From: Chordicoccus furentiruminis | GTDB taxonomy: Bacteria > Bacillota > Clostridia > Lachnospirales > Lachnospiraceae | Direction of reading: 5' to 3' | Length of the DNA stretch: 64,000 nt | Assembly: GCF_019355395.1 (NCBI RefSeq) | Contig: NZ_CP048829.1 | Span: forward strand, 2,769,001-2,833,000 | Made by a program: the position numbers and the translations under genes | The notes under the pieces: model-generated | Databases searched by the model: none | Told to the model about the DNA's origin: nothing | Seen by the model: the letters and a program-made list of their open reading frames with translations, nothing else | Part shown: piece after piece, positions 35,701 to 44,285 of the stretch | How the letters are laid out: the number at the start of each line of letters is the position of its first letter | Position numbering within the stretch: the stretch's first letter is position 1

Positions 35701-36606
35701 TCATCGGGAAATGCATTCCGAGACCGACAGCTCCCTGAGAACCTGCTTTGCGTTCGCGCGGATGTGCGCGATGAATTTCCTCGCGGCGTACGGCAGCGTC
35801 TCGAAGTCACGCCAGCCCATCGCGATGGTGCGATGGAAGGGTTCGCGGATCGGGATGACGGCCACATCTCTGGCCGCCCCGGCCAGCGTCAGCCGGTACA
35901 TCAGCGAGTAGCCCATCCGCCGCCGGATCATGGCGAGAATGGTGTAGTCATCGGTCACCTTGAAACGGATGTCCGGTTTCAGACGGTGCGCCTCGAACGC
36001 CTTCAGTGCGACACTGTAGCGGCCCTCGTCGAGCAGAATACAGGGGAGAGGGGCGAGCTGCGACAGCGAGACGGAGGAAAGGCCGGCCAGCGGCGAGGAA
36101 AGCGGCAGAACGGCCATCATCGTGTCTGTGTAGACCGTCTCTGTCTGCAGGCCGGAGACAAATTCCGGGCTGACGAAACCGAAATCCAGCTCTCCGCTTT
36201 TGACGCCTGCGGCGATCGAAGTGTATTCCCCCTGCAGAAGATCAAAGCGCGTCTCAGGATAAGAGCCGAGAAAAGAGGAGATCAGAGGAGGCAGAAGATT
36301 CTGGCTGATACTCGAAAAGGTGCCGATCCGGATGCGGCTGTCGGTCAGCCCGTGCATTTCCTTCATCCGGGCATGCAGCGCCCGTTCTCCCGCAAGAATC
36401 GATTCGAAATAGGGAAAGAAGATTTCGCCGTCCCGGGTCAGCGTGATGCCGTCGTGAGATCTTGTGATGAGCACCGTTCCGAGCTCCGCTTCGAGGGAGC
36501 GGACGGCCTGACTCACGGCGGACTGAGTGTAGCCAAGCTCTTTCGCGGCGCGAGTGAAGGATTTCAACCGGACAGCCGCGGCAAAAATTTCATATCGATG
36601 ATCCAT
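35701..36606 (-). CDS. LysR-family transcriptional regulator
   Basis: 301 residues with the N-terminal winged helix-turn-helix (RAAKELGYTQSAVSQAVRSLEAELG) and a two-lobed periplasmic-binding-like effector domain. It is divergent from azlCD, 106 bases apart, and most likely controls that pair. Its ribosome site AAGGAG lies within a CATAAG/CTTATG dyad at the start of its own gene, which could be an autoregulatory site. The effector is not identified; a branched-chain amino acid would fit the neighbours. Confidence 0.92.
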   Translation of the reverse strand: MDHRYEIFAAAVRLKSFTRAAKELGYTQSAVSQAVRSLEAELGTVLITRSHDGITLTRDGEIFFPYFESILAGERALHARMKEMHGLTDSRIRIGTFSSISQNLLPPLISSFLGSYPETRFDLLQGEYTSIAAGVKSGELDFGFVSPEFVSGLQTETVYTDTMMAVLPLSSPLAGLSSVSLSQLAPLPCILLDEGRYSVALKAFEAHRLKPDIRFKVTDDYTILAMIRRRMGYSLMYRLTLAGAARDVAVIPIREPFHRTIAMGWRDFETLPYAARKFIAHIRANAKQVLRELSVSECISR

Positions 36607-36620
36607 AAGAACTCCTTATG
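36604..36620. promoter_or_regulatory. Dyad between the LysR gene and azlC
   Basis: CATAAG-AACTC-CTTATG is a 6-bp dyad spanning the LysR start codon region, with the T-N11-A spacing common to LysR sites. Confidence 0.45.
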
Positions 36621-36640
36621 AATCTATCATAAACAATCGC

Positions 36641-36669
36641 TTTACTGATTTCAACTCTCCGGAAATAAT
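36641..36669 (+). promoter_or_regulatory. Promoter of azlCD
   Basis: TTTACT, a 17-base spacer and AATAAT upstream of azlC. Confidence 0.5.
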
Positions 36670-36712
36670 AGAGTCAGATCAATCAGGAACGGTTCATCCG
36701 GGGAGGCGGAAG

Positions 36713-37468
36713 ATGGAGGCAGAAGCTGTAAAAATGGAATTCCGGAAACCGGCACGCGTGTCCGGCCAAAGCGAAATGCTGGCCGGCATCCGGGACGGGA
36801 TTCCGGTCATGGCAGGATACGCGGCGGTGTCGTTTGCGCTCGGAATCTCCATGAAAGCGGCGGGACTGTCGCCGCTTCAGGGCATGTTCATGAGTCTTTT
36901 GAACAATGCATCCGCGGGCGAGTACGCGGGACTGACGATGATCGCGTCAGCGGCGTCGCTCTGGGAGACCGCTCTGATCATCCTGATCACGAACGCCCGG
37001 TATCTTCTGATGAGCTGCGCGCTCAGCCAGAAGCTTTCCCCGTCCGTGCCGGTGCGGGACCGGCTGTGCATCGGATTTGCGGTTACGGACGAACTGTTCG
37101 GGCTTGCCGTCGCCCGTCCCGGACGGCTGCAGCCGGCTTATTACGACGGAATGATTCTGGCGGCGGTTCCGGGCTGGGCCGTCGGAACGTTTCTCGGTGT
37201 CTCCGCCGGTCAGGCGCTGCCGCCGATCCTCGTCAGCTCTCTGAGCGTTGCCCTGTACGGGATGTTCCTTGCGGTTATCATCCCGCCGTGCAGAGAGAAC
37301 CGGGTGCTTGCGGGGCTGGTCTGCCTTTCCTTCGGAGCCAGCATCCTTTTTACCGTCATGCCGTGGTTTCACTCCCTTTCGGAAGGGACCAGAACGATCG
37401 TGCTCACCGTAGCCATTTCCGCGGCCGCAGCGTGGAAGTTTCCAGTGGGGGAGGAACAGCCGGAATGA
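36713..37468 (+). CDS. azlC: AzlC-family branched-chain amino acid exporter, large subunit
   Basis: A 251-residue membrane protein of about six helices. PVMAGYAAVSFALGI, the ASAGEYAG segment, and LITNARYLLMSCAL are typical AzlC motifs. With AzlD it forms an exporter for branched-chain amino acids or their analogues. GGGAGG lies seven bases upstream of the ATG. The gene overlaps azlD by an ATGA junction and is divergent from a LysR regulator. Confidence 0.93.
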   Translation: MEAEAVKMEFRKPARVSGQSEMLAGIRDGIPVMAGYAAVSFALGISMKAAGLSPLQGMFMSLLNNASAGEYAGLTMIASAASLWETALIILITNARYLLMSCALSQKLSPSVPVRDRLCIGFAVTDELFGLAVARPGRLQPAYYDGMILAAVPGWAVGTFLGVSAGQALPPILVSSLSVALYGMFLAVIIPPCRENRVLAGLVCLSFGASILFTVMPWFHSLSEGTRTIVLTVAISAAAAWKFPVGEEQPE

Positions 37469-37767
37469 ATGTGATTCCGTATATTCTTGTGATGACAGCA
37501 GTTACCTACGCAGTGCGCGTTCTTCCTCTGACGCTGCTGAGAAAGCCGATTTCCAGCTCGTATCTCAGATCGTTTCTGTATTACGTTCCGTATGTGACAC
37601 TCGCGGTGATGACATTCCCCGCAATTCTGAAGGCAGCCGGCTCCCCTCTGGCCGGTCTTCTGGCATTCGCGGCCGGCATCCTTCTCTGCTGGAAAAAGGC
37701 CGGCCTCTTTCCGACCGCGATAGGCTGCTGCGCCGCGGTCTTTGCCGCGCAGATGCTGGTGAGATAA
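37465..37767 (+). CDS. azlD: AzlD-family exporter, small subunit
   Basis: A 100-residue protein with four membrane helices (MNVIPYILVMTAVTYAVRVLP, then YVPYVTLAVMTFPAIL), normal for AzlD. ATG 37465 overlaps the azlC stop. The last 46 bases of the gene reappear, imperfectly, at 45599, which may mark an insertion boundary. Confidence 0.92.
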   Translation: MNVIPYILVMTAVTYAVRVLPLTLLRKPISSSYLRSFLYYVPYVTLAVMTFPAILKAAGSPLAGLLAFAAGILLCWKKAGLFPTAIGCCAAVFAAQMLVR

Positions 37768-37769
37768 AC
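37722..37769 (+). repeat. Left copy of a 48-bp direct repeat (azlD 3' end)
   Basis: The final codons and stop of azlD plus two bases. 43 of 48 positions match 45599-45646 in the same orientation, and homology stops abruptly after GAGATAAAC in both. Confidence 0.75.
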
Positions 37770-37806
37770 TTTTTTCGTCCCTGCCGGATTACTATGCATG
37801 ATGAGA

Positions 37807-37844
37807 CCGTTCCCTTCCATCTGTCAGGGAGCGGCCTTTTTCTT
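37807..37844 (+). terminator. Intrinsic terminator after azlD
   Basis: CCGTTCCCT and AGGGAGCGG (one G-T pair) with an 11-base loop are followed by CCTTTTTCTT. Confidence 0.75.
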
Positions 37845-37916
37845 CTATGAAAATACTGTCCGAAACCGACCGCGTGAGTAAGAATCCATCCGATTGGTAC
37901 GCATACCCGGATATTG
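37841..37916 (-). pseudogene. Remnant of a MATE transporter C terminus
   Basis: The minus strand translates as NIRVCVPIGWILTHAVGFG then QYFH, matching the end of the intact MATE protein encoded at 58712 (IWLSVPIGWFLADAAGYG then LYFH). The match covers only about 25 codons with no gene around it, so it is a relict. Confidence 0.6.
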
Positions 37917-38345
37917 GTCTCTGGGACGAAAAGGGTGAGAAGACATGCGGGATTTATCTTTTTTCGTCTGATATACTGAACAGAACCATAAAAAGAATGC
38001 GGTCTGTAAAGACGGCGTGATCTACGACCTGTTTCTGTACGGGAAATTGCGATAAAGGTCTTCGGGATTGGATCTGCGTCGTATTATACCACATATATAA
38101 GAGGCTTCTTATGGTAAGATAAGAGAAGCGAAACAGCGCATCAGGGAAAAGATTCGAAGGGCAGGAGCTTAGCTGCTCTCAGGCCCTTTCTTCTAAATAG
38201 AGAGTGGTGAATCAGATGACAGATACTCGGCAGCGGAAAGCTGCGAGACCGCTTGTCAACAAGTGAAGACGCTTCTTCGGAAACGACGGGGCAAAACCGG
38301 ATGATATACTTGTCAGGAGAAAACAGATGGAGGTATCCTGAACGT
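37917..38345. other. Non-coding gap upstream of the signalling cassette
   Basis: There is no convincing gene. AT-rich -10-like boxes occur around 38085-38120, and a hairpin (GAAGGGC...GCCCTTTC with an inner GAGC/GCTC stem) lies at 38156-38195. One of the -10-like boxes probably starts the cassette transcript, but I cannot choose among them. Confidence 0.5.
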
Positions 38346-39047
38346 ATGCTGTATATTCGAGGAGACACACACCGGCAGTTTGCCGGCATCCGGGTATTCT
38401 GTGCGTGGAAAAAGACAAGCAAGGCGGATATTCTGATTATCACCGGAGATGTCGGGATTAACGGAAGAAATTCCAGGCAGGATCGGATTCTTAAAAAGGA
38501 GCTGCAGGAGCTCCCTATCACATTATTCTGTCTGCGCGGCAATCATGACCGGAGACCCTCTTCACTGGGCAGCTATCGGGAAAGCATTCTCTATGGAGGT
38601 GTGGTCTATCGGGAAGAGGAGTTTCCGGATCTCCTGTTTGCCAGGAGCGGAGAGACGTATTCCATGAACGGGCGGCAGATTTTTGTCATTGGCGGCGCCT
38701 CAAGTTCTGATCGCGCGTACCGTCTGGAACACGGGCTGCCCTGGTGGCCAGACGAACAGCTCTCGGAAGCAGAGCGAAGATATGTGGAGCAACAGCTGGC
38801 GCTGCGGGGGTGGAAGGCGGATCTGATCCTTTCTCATACGATGCCGGAAAAATACATTCCGGGAGAATGCCTGCAGAGAAAGAGAGCGACAGGAAATCCG
38901 GATCTGTCCATGGAGAGATGGATGGACCGGCTGGAAGAAAAAACGGCGTACCGGAAATGGTATGCCGGGCATTGGCATGTAGAGAAGCAGGTGACTGACC
39001 GAATGGAAATACTGTATCAGAATTATAAAGAGGTGGAGCATGGATGA
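38346..39047 (+). CDS. Calcineurin-like metallophosphoesterase
   Basis: A 233-residue predicted phosphatase. ATG 38346 is favoured because the family begins with a strand running into GD-H (MLYIRGDTH); an upstream ATG at 38301 has no ribosome site. The dimetal motifs GDTH, GDVG, GNHD (in LRGNHDRR), SHTMPE and GHWH are complete. Its stop overlaps the next gene by eight bases. As the first gene of a set with two Ser/Thr kinases, it may be the opposing protein phosphatase, but nucleotide or other phosphoester substrates remain possible. Confidence 0.88.
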   Translation: MLYIRGDTHRQFAGIRVFCAWKKTSKADILIITGDVGINGRNSRQDRILKKELQELPITLFCLRGNHDRRPSSLGSYRESILYGGVVYREEEFPDLLFARSGETYSMNGRQIFVIGGASSSDRAYRLEHGLPWWPDEQLSEAERRYVEQQLALRGWKADLILSHTMPEKYIPGECLQRKRATGNPDLSMERWMDRLEEKTAYRKWYAGHWHVEKQVTDRMEILYQNYKEVEHG

Positions 39048-40494
39048 CAGAACAGACTGGTCCGTAGAATTTGTTGAAAATGAGAGCAGGCGCATGGAGA
39101 TCATGCGGAAAGGGTTCGCAGAGCATCTTACAAGCAAAAGGGTAAATGAGCTGCTGTTGGAAAATTACTGTGAGGCCCTGTATGCCCGCAATATCTATGA
39201 GGCTGCGCTGATCTACTGCTTTGACCATAAAAAAACGTATGAGGAGTGGAGACAGATGGCCGCTATGTGTGATCAGGCTTACTGCCCGGAGCAGGGGAAG
39301 TCCGGAACTGTCCTTACGCTCTCGGCGTTGCGGGAATATGTGGCAAAGGAGTCGCAGAAGGCAGGAAGCAGCCTTAATACCGCTTTCATCACCCGGGGAA
39401 TGCAGACCGAGCTTGAGAAAACCGAGAGCGATGAAAACTTTATGAGCTTTTTGCTCAAAAATATCGAGAATTTCAGCGCCGTGCGGGAGAAAGCACGCTA
39501 TTATTTTTCAAAATACACCATGCTCTATATCGATGAGAGAATACAAAAGTATTTGTCTGCATGTGAAAAGGTGGATCTTCTCAGGTGCCGGAAGGCAGGC
39601 ATGCTCTCCGAGGAGGAAAAAAGTCCGGAAAAAACGGCGGTAGAGGAGCTCTCTTTTCTGAAACCGCTGAAACCACTGCAACGTTCTGCGGATACGGCGA
39701 AATTTGACACGAAAGGCTATCTGTCCATGGATGAAAAAAAGAAACTGCTGGCAGAAACGTCTCTGACCTCTGGCGGAATCTTTGATGCCATGAACCAGTA
39801 TTATTTCGGTTATATCTCCATAGACTGGCTTGAGCTCTGCCTGGAAATGTATCCGGATATTGAGGAATGGCCGACGGAGACCAGGCGGAAGATCGCGCAG
39901 GCACTAGGCTATATCCGTCCGGAGACTACGCCGGAGGAAGAGGCGCAGATTCTGGACTCTCTGGAAGAAAGGATCATGGAAAAAGAGGTCGAGCTGGAAC
40001 AGCAGTGGGACAGAGCGTATGTGAGAAGGGAGGATGCGGCTGCAGCCTTTGCAGGAGCAGACAAGACTTTCCAGCACGAAGCGGCGGGAGAAACAGCGGA
40101 AAGCATAGCTGACCCCAGGGTACAGGAAAAAAAGGCGACACTGGCATTTCGCGATTTCCTTCTGGGCAGAAAAGACGTCAACCGGAGAACGCTGATTATG
40201 TATCTGATTTTTATCCAGGCAAGGACAGCGCTGACAGAGGAGAACAAAGTTACGGTTCCGCGGCTCAATAAAATCCTTCTGAACTGCGGCTTTTCCCAGC
40301 TGCAGCCGAACCGGGAGTTCGACCGGTTTGTGATGGGATTTTTAAAGGCAGAAGACCCGATCGTCTATTTTCAGCTCTTTGTACAGGACAGATTAAAAAA
40401 CCAGAAGGAATCTGTCCTGTATGCGATCTATGAAAATTCCTACAACCATCAGAAAGAACTTGTACGGGATATGCTCAGGAAAAGGTTGATGTGA
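39040..40494 (+). CDS. Unknown 484-residue helical protein of the kinase cassette
   Basis: I do not recognise this family. The protein is soluble, almost wholly alpha-helical by pattern, rich in Glu, Lys, Arg and Leu, and has no signal peptide or membrane helix. A charged linker (around residues 190-240) divides it into two halves. Residues 300-375 contain acidic repeats (ETTPEEEAQILDSLEERIME). It overlaps the phosphoesterase gene by eight bases and the first kinase gene by one, so all three are made together. It could be the substrate or scaffold for the kinases; this is inference from position only. Confidence 0.75.
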   Translation: MDDRTDWSVEFVENESRRMEIMRKGFAEHLTSKRVNELLLENYCEALYARNIYEAALIYCFDHKKTYEEWRQMAAMCDQAYCPEQGKSGTVLTLSALREYVAKESQKAGSSLNTAFITRGMQTELEKTESDENFMSFLLKNIENFSAVREKARYYFSKYTMLYIDERIQKYLSACEKVDLLRCRKAGMLSEEEKSPEKTAVEELSFLKPLKPLQRSADTAKFDTKGYLSMDEKKKLLAETSLTSGGIFDAMNQYYFGYISIDWLELCLEMYPDIEEWPTETRRKIAQALGYIRPETTPEEEAQILDSLEERIMEKEVELEQQWDRAYVRREDAAAAFAGADKTFQHEAAGETAESIADPRVQEKKATLAFRDFLLGRKDVNRRTLIMYLIFIQARTALTEENKVTVPRLNKILLNCGFSQLQPNREFDRFVMGFLKAEDPIVYFQLFVQDRLKNQKESVLYAIYENSYNHQKELVRDMLRKRLM

Positions 40495-42317
40495 TGGCGA
40501 AAAATACAGGGTACGGCAGATACCTTCCAAACGGCAGTATTCTGTTGGAACGGTATAAGATTATCCGGGCTCTCGGACAGGGCGGGTTTTCCCTCACTTA
40601 TCTTGTTTATGACAGCGATCTGGCGGTTAACGACGCCCTGAAGGAGTGTTTTCCCTCGAAGATGGCAGTGCGGGAGGCGGATGGTAAAACGGTCTCTGTC
40701 CTGCAGGAACAGGAGAAGAAATTTTCACATATCAGGGAGTCTTTCCTAAAAGAAGCGGAGTTCACCTTTGGCGATTATGACCAGACAGGGATCTGCGCCG
40801 TAAAAGACTATTTTGAGGCGAACGGAACCGTCTATATTGTGGAAGAGTATCTTCCGGGAGGCACCTTCAAGGAATATCTGCGGCAGAGACCGGATCACCG
40901 GCTGCCGGTAGAGGAACTGCGGAATCTGTTTCTTCCTGTGATGAAGGGATTGGCCTTCCTGCATGAAAAGGGAAGCATTCATGGTGACATTTCCCCGGAT
41001 AATCTGATGCTTGACGGGCAGGGAAGGATGAAAATTGTGGATTTTGGCTCTTCCTGGCTGTATGCGGAAGAAAAGAAAAATTACAGAACCTGCACGCTCA
41101 GCTATGCGGCGCCGGAACAATATCTGTCCGGCGGAATCATCGGGCCGTGGACCGATCTTTACGGCCTGTCCGCGGTTCTCTACGAGGCGTTTACCGGAAA
41201 ATCTCCGTACAGCGCGGAAAAACGCCGGAAAGGAAAAGAACTTCGGCCTATCCGGGACTTCGCAGATGTGGAGCCCGGGGTGGAGAGTGCTGTCCTGCAG
41301 GGGCTGCAGCCGGATATTCCGAAAAGGTTTTTCTGGATGGGAACGCTGATGGAGCGCCTTGGAATGGCGAGTGAGGATGTCCAGAAACGACTGCCGAAAA
41401 CAAGAACACAGTGGAGTGAGGCCTGGATACAGGCCGCCATTGCCCCCTCCTTTCTTACCGCAGGGCGGAGACGGATGAGTAAGAGACAGAAAACCCTTTT
41501 GAAGCGGACGGCACTTGCTCTGGCGGTGGGGTATGGCACGCTCCTGGCGGGAACGGCTTTCTATCTGCGGACGCACCCGGTGGAGACGTTCCGCCTGCGG
41601 TTGCGGCTGGCCAGGGTATCTGCACAGCGGCAGAACAACAGTGCCTTTTATCCGGTGGATGCCACTCTGCTGAGAACGCTGAAAGATTATCCATCAACGA
41701 CCACGGATTTTCGTGTCACCTATCATTCTGTGCCGGAAAGCTGGTTCAGGGAGCACCATATTTACGGCAATCAGGACAGTCTGTTTGCTGCGGATGTGGA
41801 TTTGATTGAGGATGTCATGGCGTATACGTACGGTCAGAAGGTCCATTTGAAATCCTCTGAGTTTTCCGGGGAGACGATCTATTATCCGGAATATCAGGAT
41901 CTTGGTGCACATTGTGAGGCAGAGAATACGTACGCTATTCAAACGGATGATGCAAATACTGGCTCAGCCATTAAGATCGACTATGACATCAGGGACAAGC
42001 GGATCATTCATCTGTCGGTCGATGGCTCAAAAGAGGTTGTTTCTGTTTTTCTGCGGGAAGTCTTTCCTTATCTTGACGCGGGAAAATACCTGAACGATGC
42101 GGAAATAGAAGAATTATTTGCGGCGGCGCATCGGCAGAAGAACCATTATAAAGCGAAGTCATCACAAGTAGAAGGAGTCAAGTGGGAGACGAATCGGAGT
42201 GGCTGTCTGTTTCTGGAAGAAAATCCTTTGAATTCGGATCTTTTCTATGACTATTCTCTTGACGTTTCAAGGACAGATGATGTCTTGTTCGGATGGTTTG
42301 GATACCATAACTATTGA
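40494..42317 (+). CDS. Membrane-anchored Ser/Thr protein kinase with variant HGD loop
   Basis: 607 residues. ATG 40494 overlaps the upstream stop (TGATG). The kinase domain spans about 20-290: Gly-rich loop LGQGGFSLTY, ATP-Lys K50 (DALKECFPS), catalytic loop HGDISPDN (163-170) with Gly in place of the usual Arg, and DFG at 183-185. The APE motif appears as APEQY. One membrane helix lies at about 338-358, leaving about 250 extracytoplasmic residues that are not PASTA repeats. That outer domain faintly resembles the next kinase's. A membrane-spanning sensor kinase is the natural reading. Confidence 0.87.
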   Translation: MAKNTGYGRYLPNGSILLERYKIIRALGQGGFSLTYLVYDSDLAVNDALKECFPSKMAVREADGKTVSVLQEQEKKFSHIRESFLKEAEFTFGDYDQTGICAVKDYFEANGTVYIVEEYLPGGTFKEYLRQRPDHRLPVEELRNLFLPVMKGLAFLHEKGSIHGDISPDNLMLDGQGRMKIVDFGSSWLYAEEKKNYRTCTLSYAAPEQYLSGGIIGPWTDLYGLSAVLYEAFTGKSPYSAEKRRKGKELRPIRDFADVEPGVESAVLQGLQPDIPKRFFWMGTLMERLGMASEDVQKRLPKTRTQWSEAWIQAAIAPSFLTAGRRRMSKRQKTLLKRTALALAVGYGTLLAGTAFYLRTHPVETFRLRLRLARVSAQRQNNSAFYPVDATLLRTLKDYPSTTTDFRVTYHSVPESWFREHHIYGNQDSLFAADVDLIEDVMAYTYGQKVHLKSSEFSGETIYYPEYQDLGAHCEAENTYAIQTDDANTGSAIKIDYDIRDKRIIHLSVDGSKEVVSVFLREVFPYLDAGKYLNDAEIEELFAAAHRQKNHYKAKSSQVEGVKWETNRSGCLFLEENPLNSDLFYDYSLDVSRTDDVLFGWFGYHNY

Positions 42318-42439
42318 GATATAGATGCAGCCTGTCTGCGGAACGGAGCAGATGCTGCATGATGGAGAATAGAATCCCTGCGAAGATAAGAGACGGAATT
42401 CACCAAATGGTTTCAGCATAGATTGAGGAAATACGGATC

Positions 42440-44095
42440 ATGGAATTAGGATCGGGGAGCATCCTGAACAACAGATATCGGATCATAAAAAGGCTGGGGC
42501 AGGGTGGTTTTGCCATAACCTATCTGGCCGGAGATCTGCAGATGGAAAAAGAGGTCGTGATCAAGGAGTTTTTCCCCTATACCCTGGCGTCTCGTGACAG
42601 GGAGAGTGTGGCTGTGCTGCCTCCGGCAGGAGAGCTGCAGATAATCTATCAGAAGTACAGACATGATTTCCTGAAAGAGGCCAAAATACAGGCGTCTCTG
42701 TTCGAGATCACCGGAGTTGTCAAGGTGCTCGGATACTTTGAGGAAAATGAGACGGTCTACGAGGTCATGGAATATGTAGATGGCATCACCCTGAGGATGT
42801 TTCTGGAAGAACACGGAGAGCTCCGGGATTTCTCCAGTGTATGGAAACAGATGGAACCCGTTCTGGAGGCTGTTGCGGCGATCCATGAAAGAGGGTATGT
42901 GCACAGGGACATCAGTCCGGATAATATCATGGTCCAGAGGGACGGGCGCCTGAAGTTGATGGATTTCGGAGCCTCCCGTATGTATCAGCCGGATGCGGAT
43001 CGACAGAAGACCATGACCGTTCTCATAAAGGATGGTTTTACGCCTCCGGAACAGTATAATGCGCACGGGAAACAGGGTCCCTGGACGGATATCTATGCGC
43101 TGTCGGCGGTTTTATACTATCTGCTTACCGGCTATACGCCCGAAAGTGCCATGGAGCGACGTGTGCGGGATACCCTGTTTCTGCCATCGGAATTTGGATG
43201 TGAGATCTCTCCGGAGACAGAGATAAAACTGGTGTCCAGGGGACTTGCCCTTGATCCGAAGGAACGGTACCAATCCGTCCGTGAGATGGAGAATGATCTG
43301 GTCGGAGAAGCAGAACAGGTACCGGTAGAAAAGAAAAAAAGAAGCGATTTCCTTCCCTCGGTGGTACTGCTTACTGCCGTCGCCGCCTGTTCTGCTGCTG
43401 CCGCTGTCGCATTTGCAGGTTCACTGCACCTGAAACCACCTGCACAGGCACAGGAGTATGACAGGGATTCTGCGGAAAGCACGGCGCTGCGGAAATTTCT
43501 GCAGAAGCACGCTGTTTCCAAAGAGAAGACTGAAAAGGGTACGGTGTATCGGCTGAAAGAGGCGGATGCAGCGGCTCTGAATCTGACCAGTGATATCAAT
43601 TTTCTGAACATGACACGGGAAGATCTGCTCTCAGCGTATGCACAGGATGGAATCCGGGTGGAAACTGTCTCCGACCAGGCTGATCTCACGGTAACAGAAC
43701 AGTATGGAACAGATTCGGTATATTTTATCAAGACACAGCGATTGTCTGTGCCTCAAAATGACTGCCTTGTGGTGGTGAAATATGACCTCTGTTCGGAAAA
43801 AATCCACCAGATTTCTATTGGTTTTCAGGAGGACACAGAAGATTTCACTGCATTATGCGGCATCAGCAGCGAGACACTGCAAATTGTACAGAACTGTCTT
43901 CAGCTTCCGGACAGTTACAGGGTAGACGAAAAAGAACTTCTGGACGATTTCTCCCGAATGGAAGCTAAGGAACCGGCCTGGATGTCCGGCTTTTATCTTG
44001 GAAGAGAAGCAAAGCTGCTTATCATTCATACTGATGCTTCTTTCGCGCCGACCATTCATTTTGTCTCTTTTGAGGATGGAATATCAGGGCTGTAA
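42440..44095 (+). CDS. Membrane-anchored Ser/Thr protein kinase (canonical HRD)
   Basis: 551 residues with a kinase domain from about 12 to 285: LGQGGFAITYLAG, ATP-Lys K42 (VVIKEFFPY), HRDISPDN (155-162), DFG (175-177) and TPPEQY. A single membrane helix lies at about 307-326, followed by an extracytoplasmic domain of about 225 residues. Two segments of that domain (VVKYDLCSEKIHQISIGF and YRVDEKELLDDF) resemble parts of the first kinase's outer domain. It begins 122 bases after the first kinase gene and ends before a good terminator. Confidence 0.88.
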   Translation: MELGSGSILNNRYRIIKRLGQGGFAITYLAGDLQMEKEVVIKEFFPYTLASRDRESVAVLPPAGELQIIYQKYRHDFLKEAKIQASLFEITGVVKVLGYFEENETVYEVMEYVDGITLRMFLEEHGELRDFSSVWKQMEPVLEAVAAIHERGYVHRDISPDNIMVQRDGRLKLMDFGASRMYQPDADRQKTMTVLIKDGFTPPEQYNAHGKQGPWTDIYALSAVLYYLLTGYTPESAMERRVRDTLFLPSEFGCEISPETEIKLVSRGLALDPKERYQSVREMENDLVGEAEQVPVEKKKRSDFLPSVVLLTAVAACSAAAAVAFAGSLHLKPPAQAQEYDRDSAESTALRKFLQKHAVSKEKTEKGTVYRLKEADAAALNLTSDINFLNMTREDLLSAYAQDGIRVETVSDQADLTVTEQYGTDSVYFIKTQRLSVPQNDCLVVVKYDLCSEKIHQISIGFQEDTEDFTALCGISSETLQIVQNCLQLPDSYRVDEKELLDDFSRMEAKEPAWMSGFYLGREAKLLIIHTDASFAPTIHFVSFEDGISGL

Positions 44096-44161
44096 AGAGC
44101 CCATAGATGCCAGAGCCAGCCAACAGGTGCGGCAGATTGGAAGGAAAGAACTGCAAAACAG

Positions 44162-44192
44162 CGGAGCCGTTCCAACTACGGCTCCGTGTTTT
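44162..44192 (+). terminator. Intrinsic terminator of the kinase operon
   Basis: CGGAGCCG and CGGCTCCG pair around a nine-base loop, followed by TGTTTT. Confidence 0.75.
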
Positions 44193-44285
44193 CTGAAACG
44201 CCTGGAAAAAACAGGGCGTTCGATCAACGTGAAACCAACTGCGCTCTCCGGGACAGGAGGAAGAATCCTGCACTTTCCAGAAAAA

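Noticed and set aside
37847-38020. 57-codon frame after azlD
   Set aside because: It lies on the opposite strand of the MATE relict, follows a terminator tail directly, and has no ribosome site.
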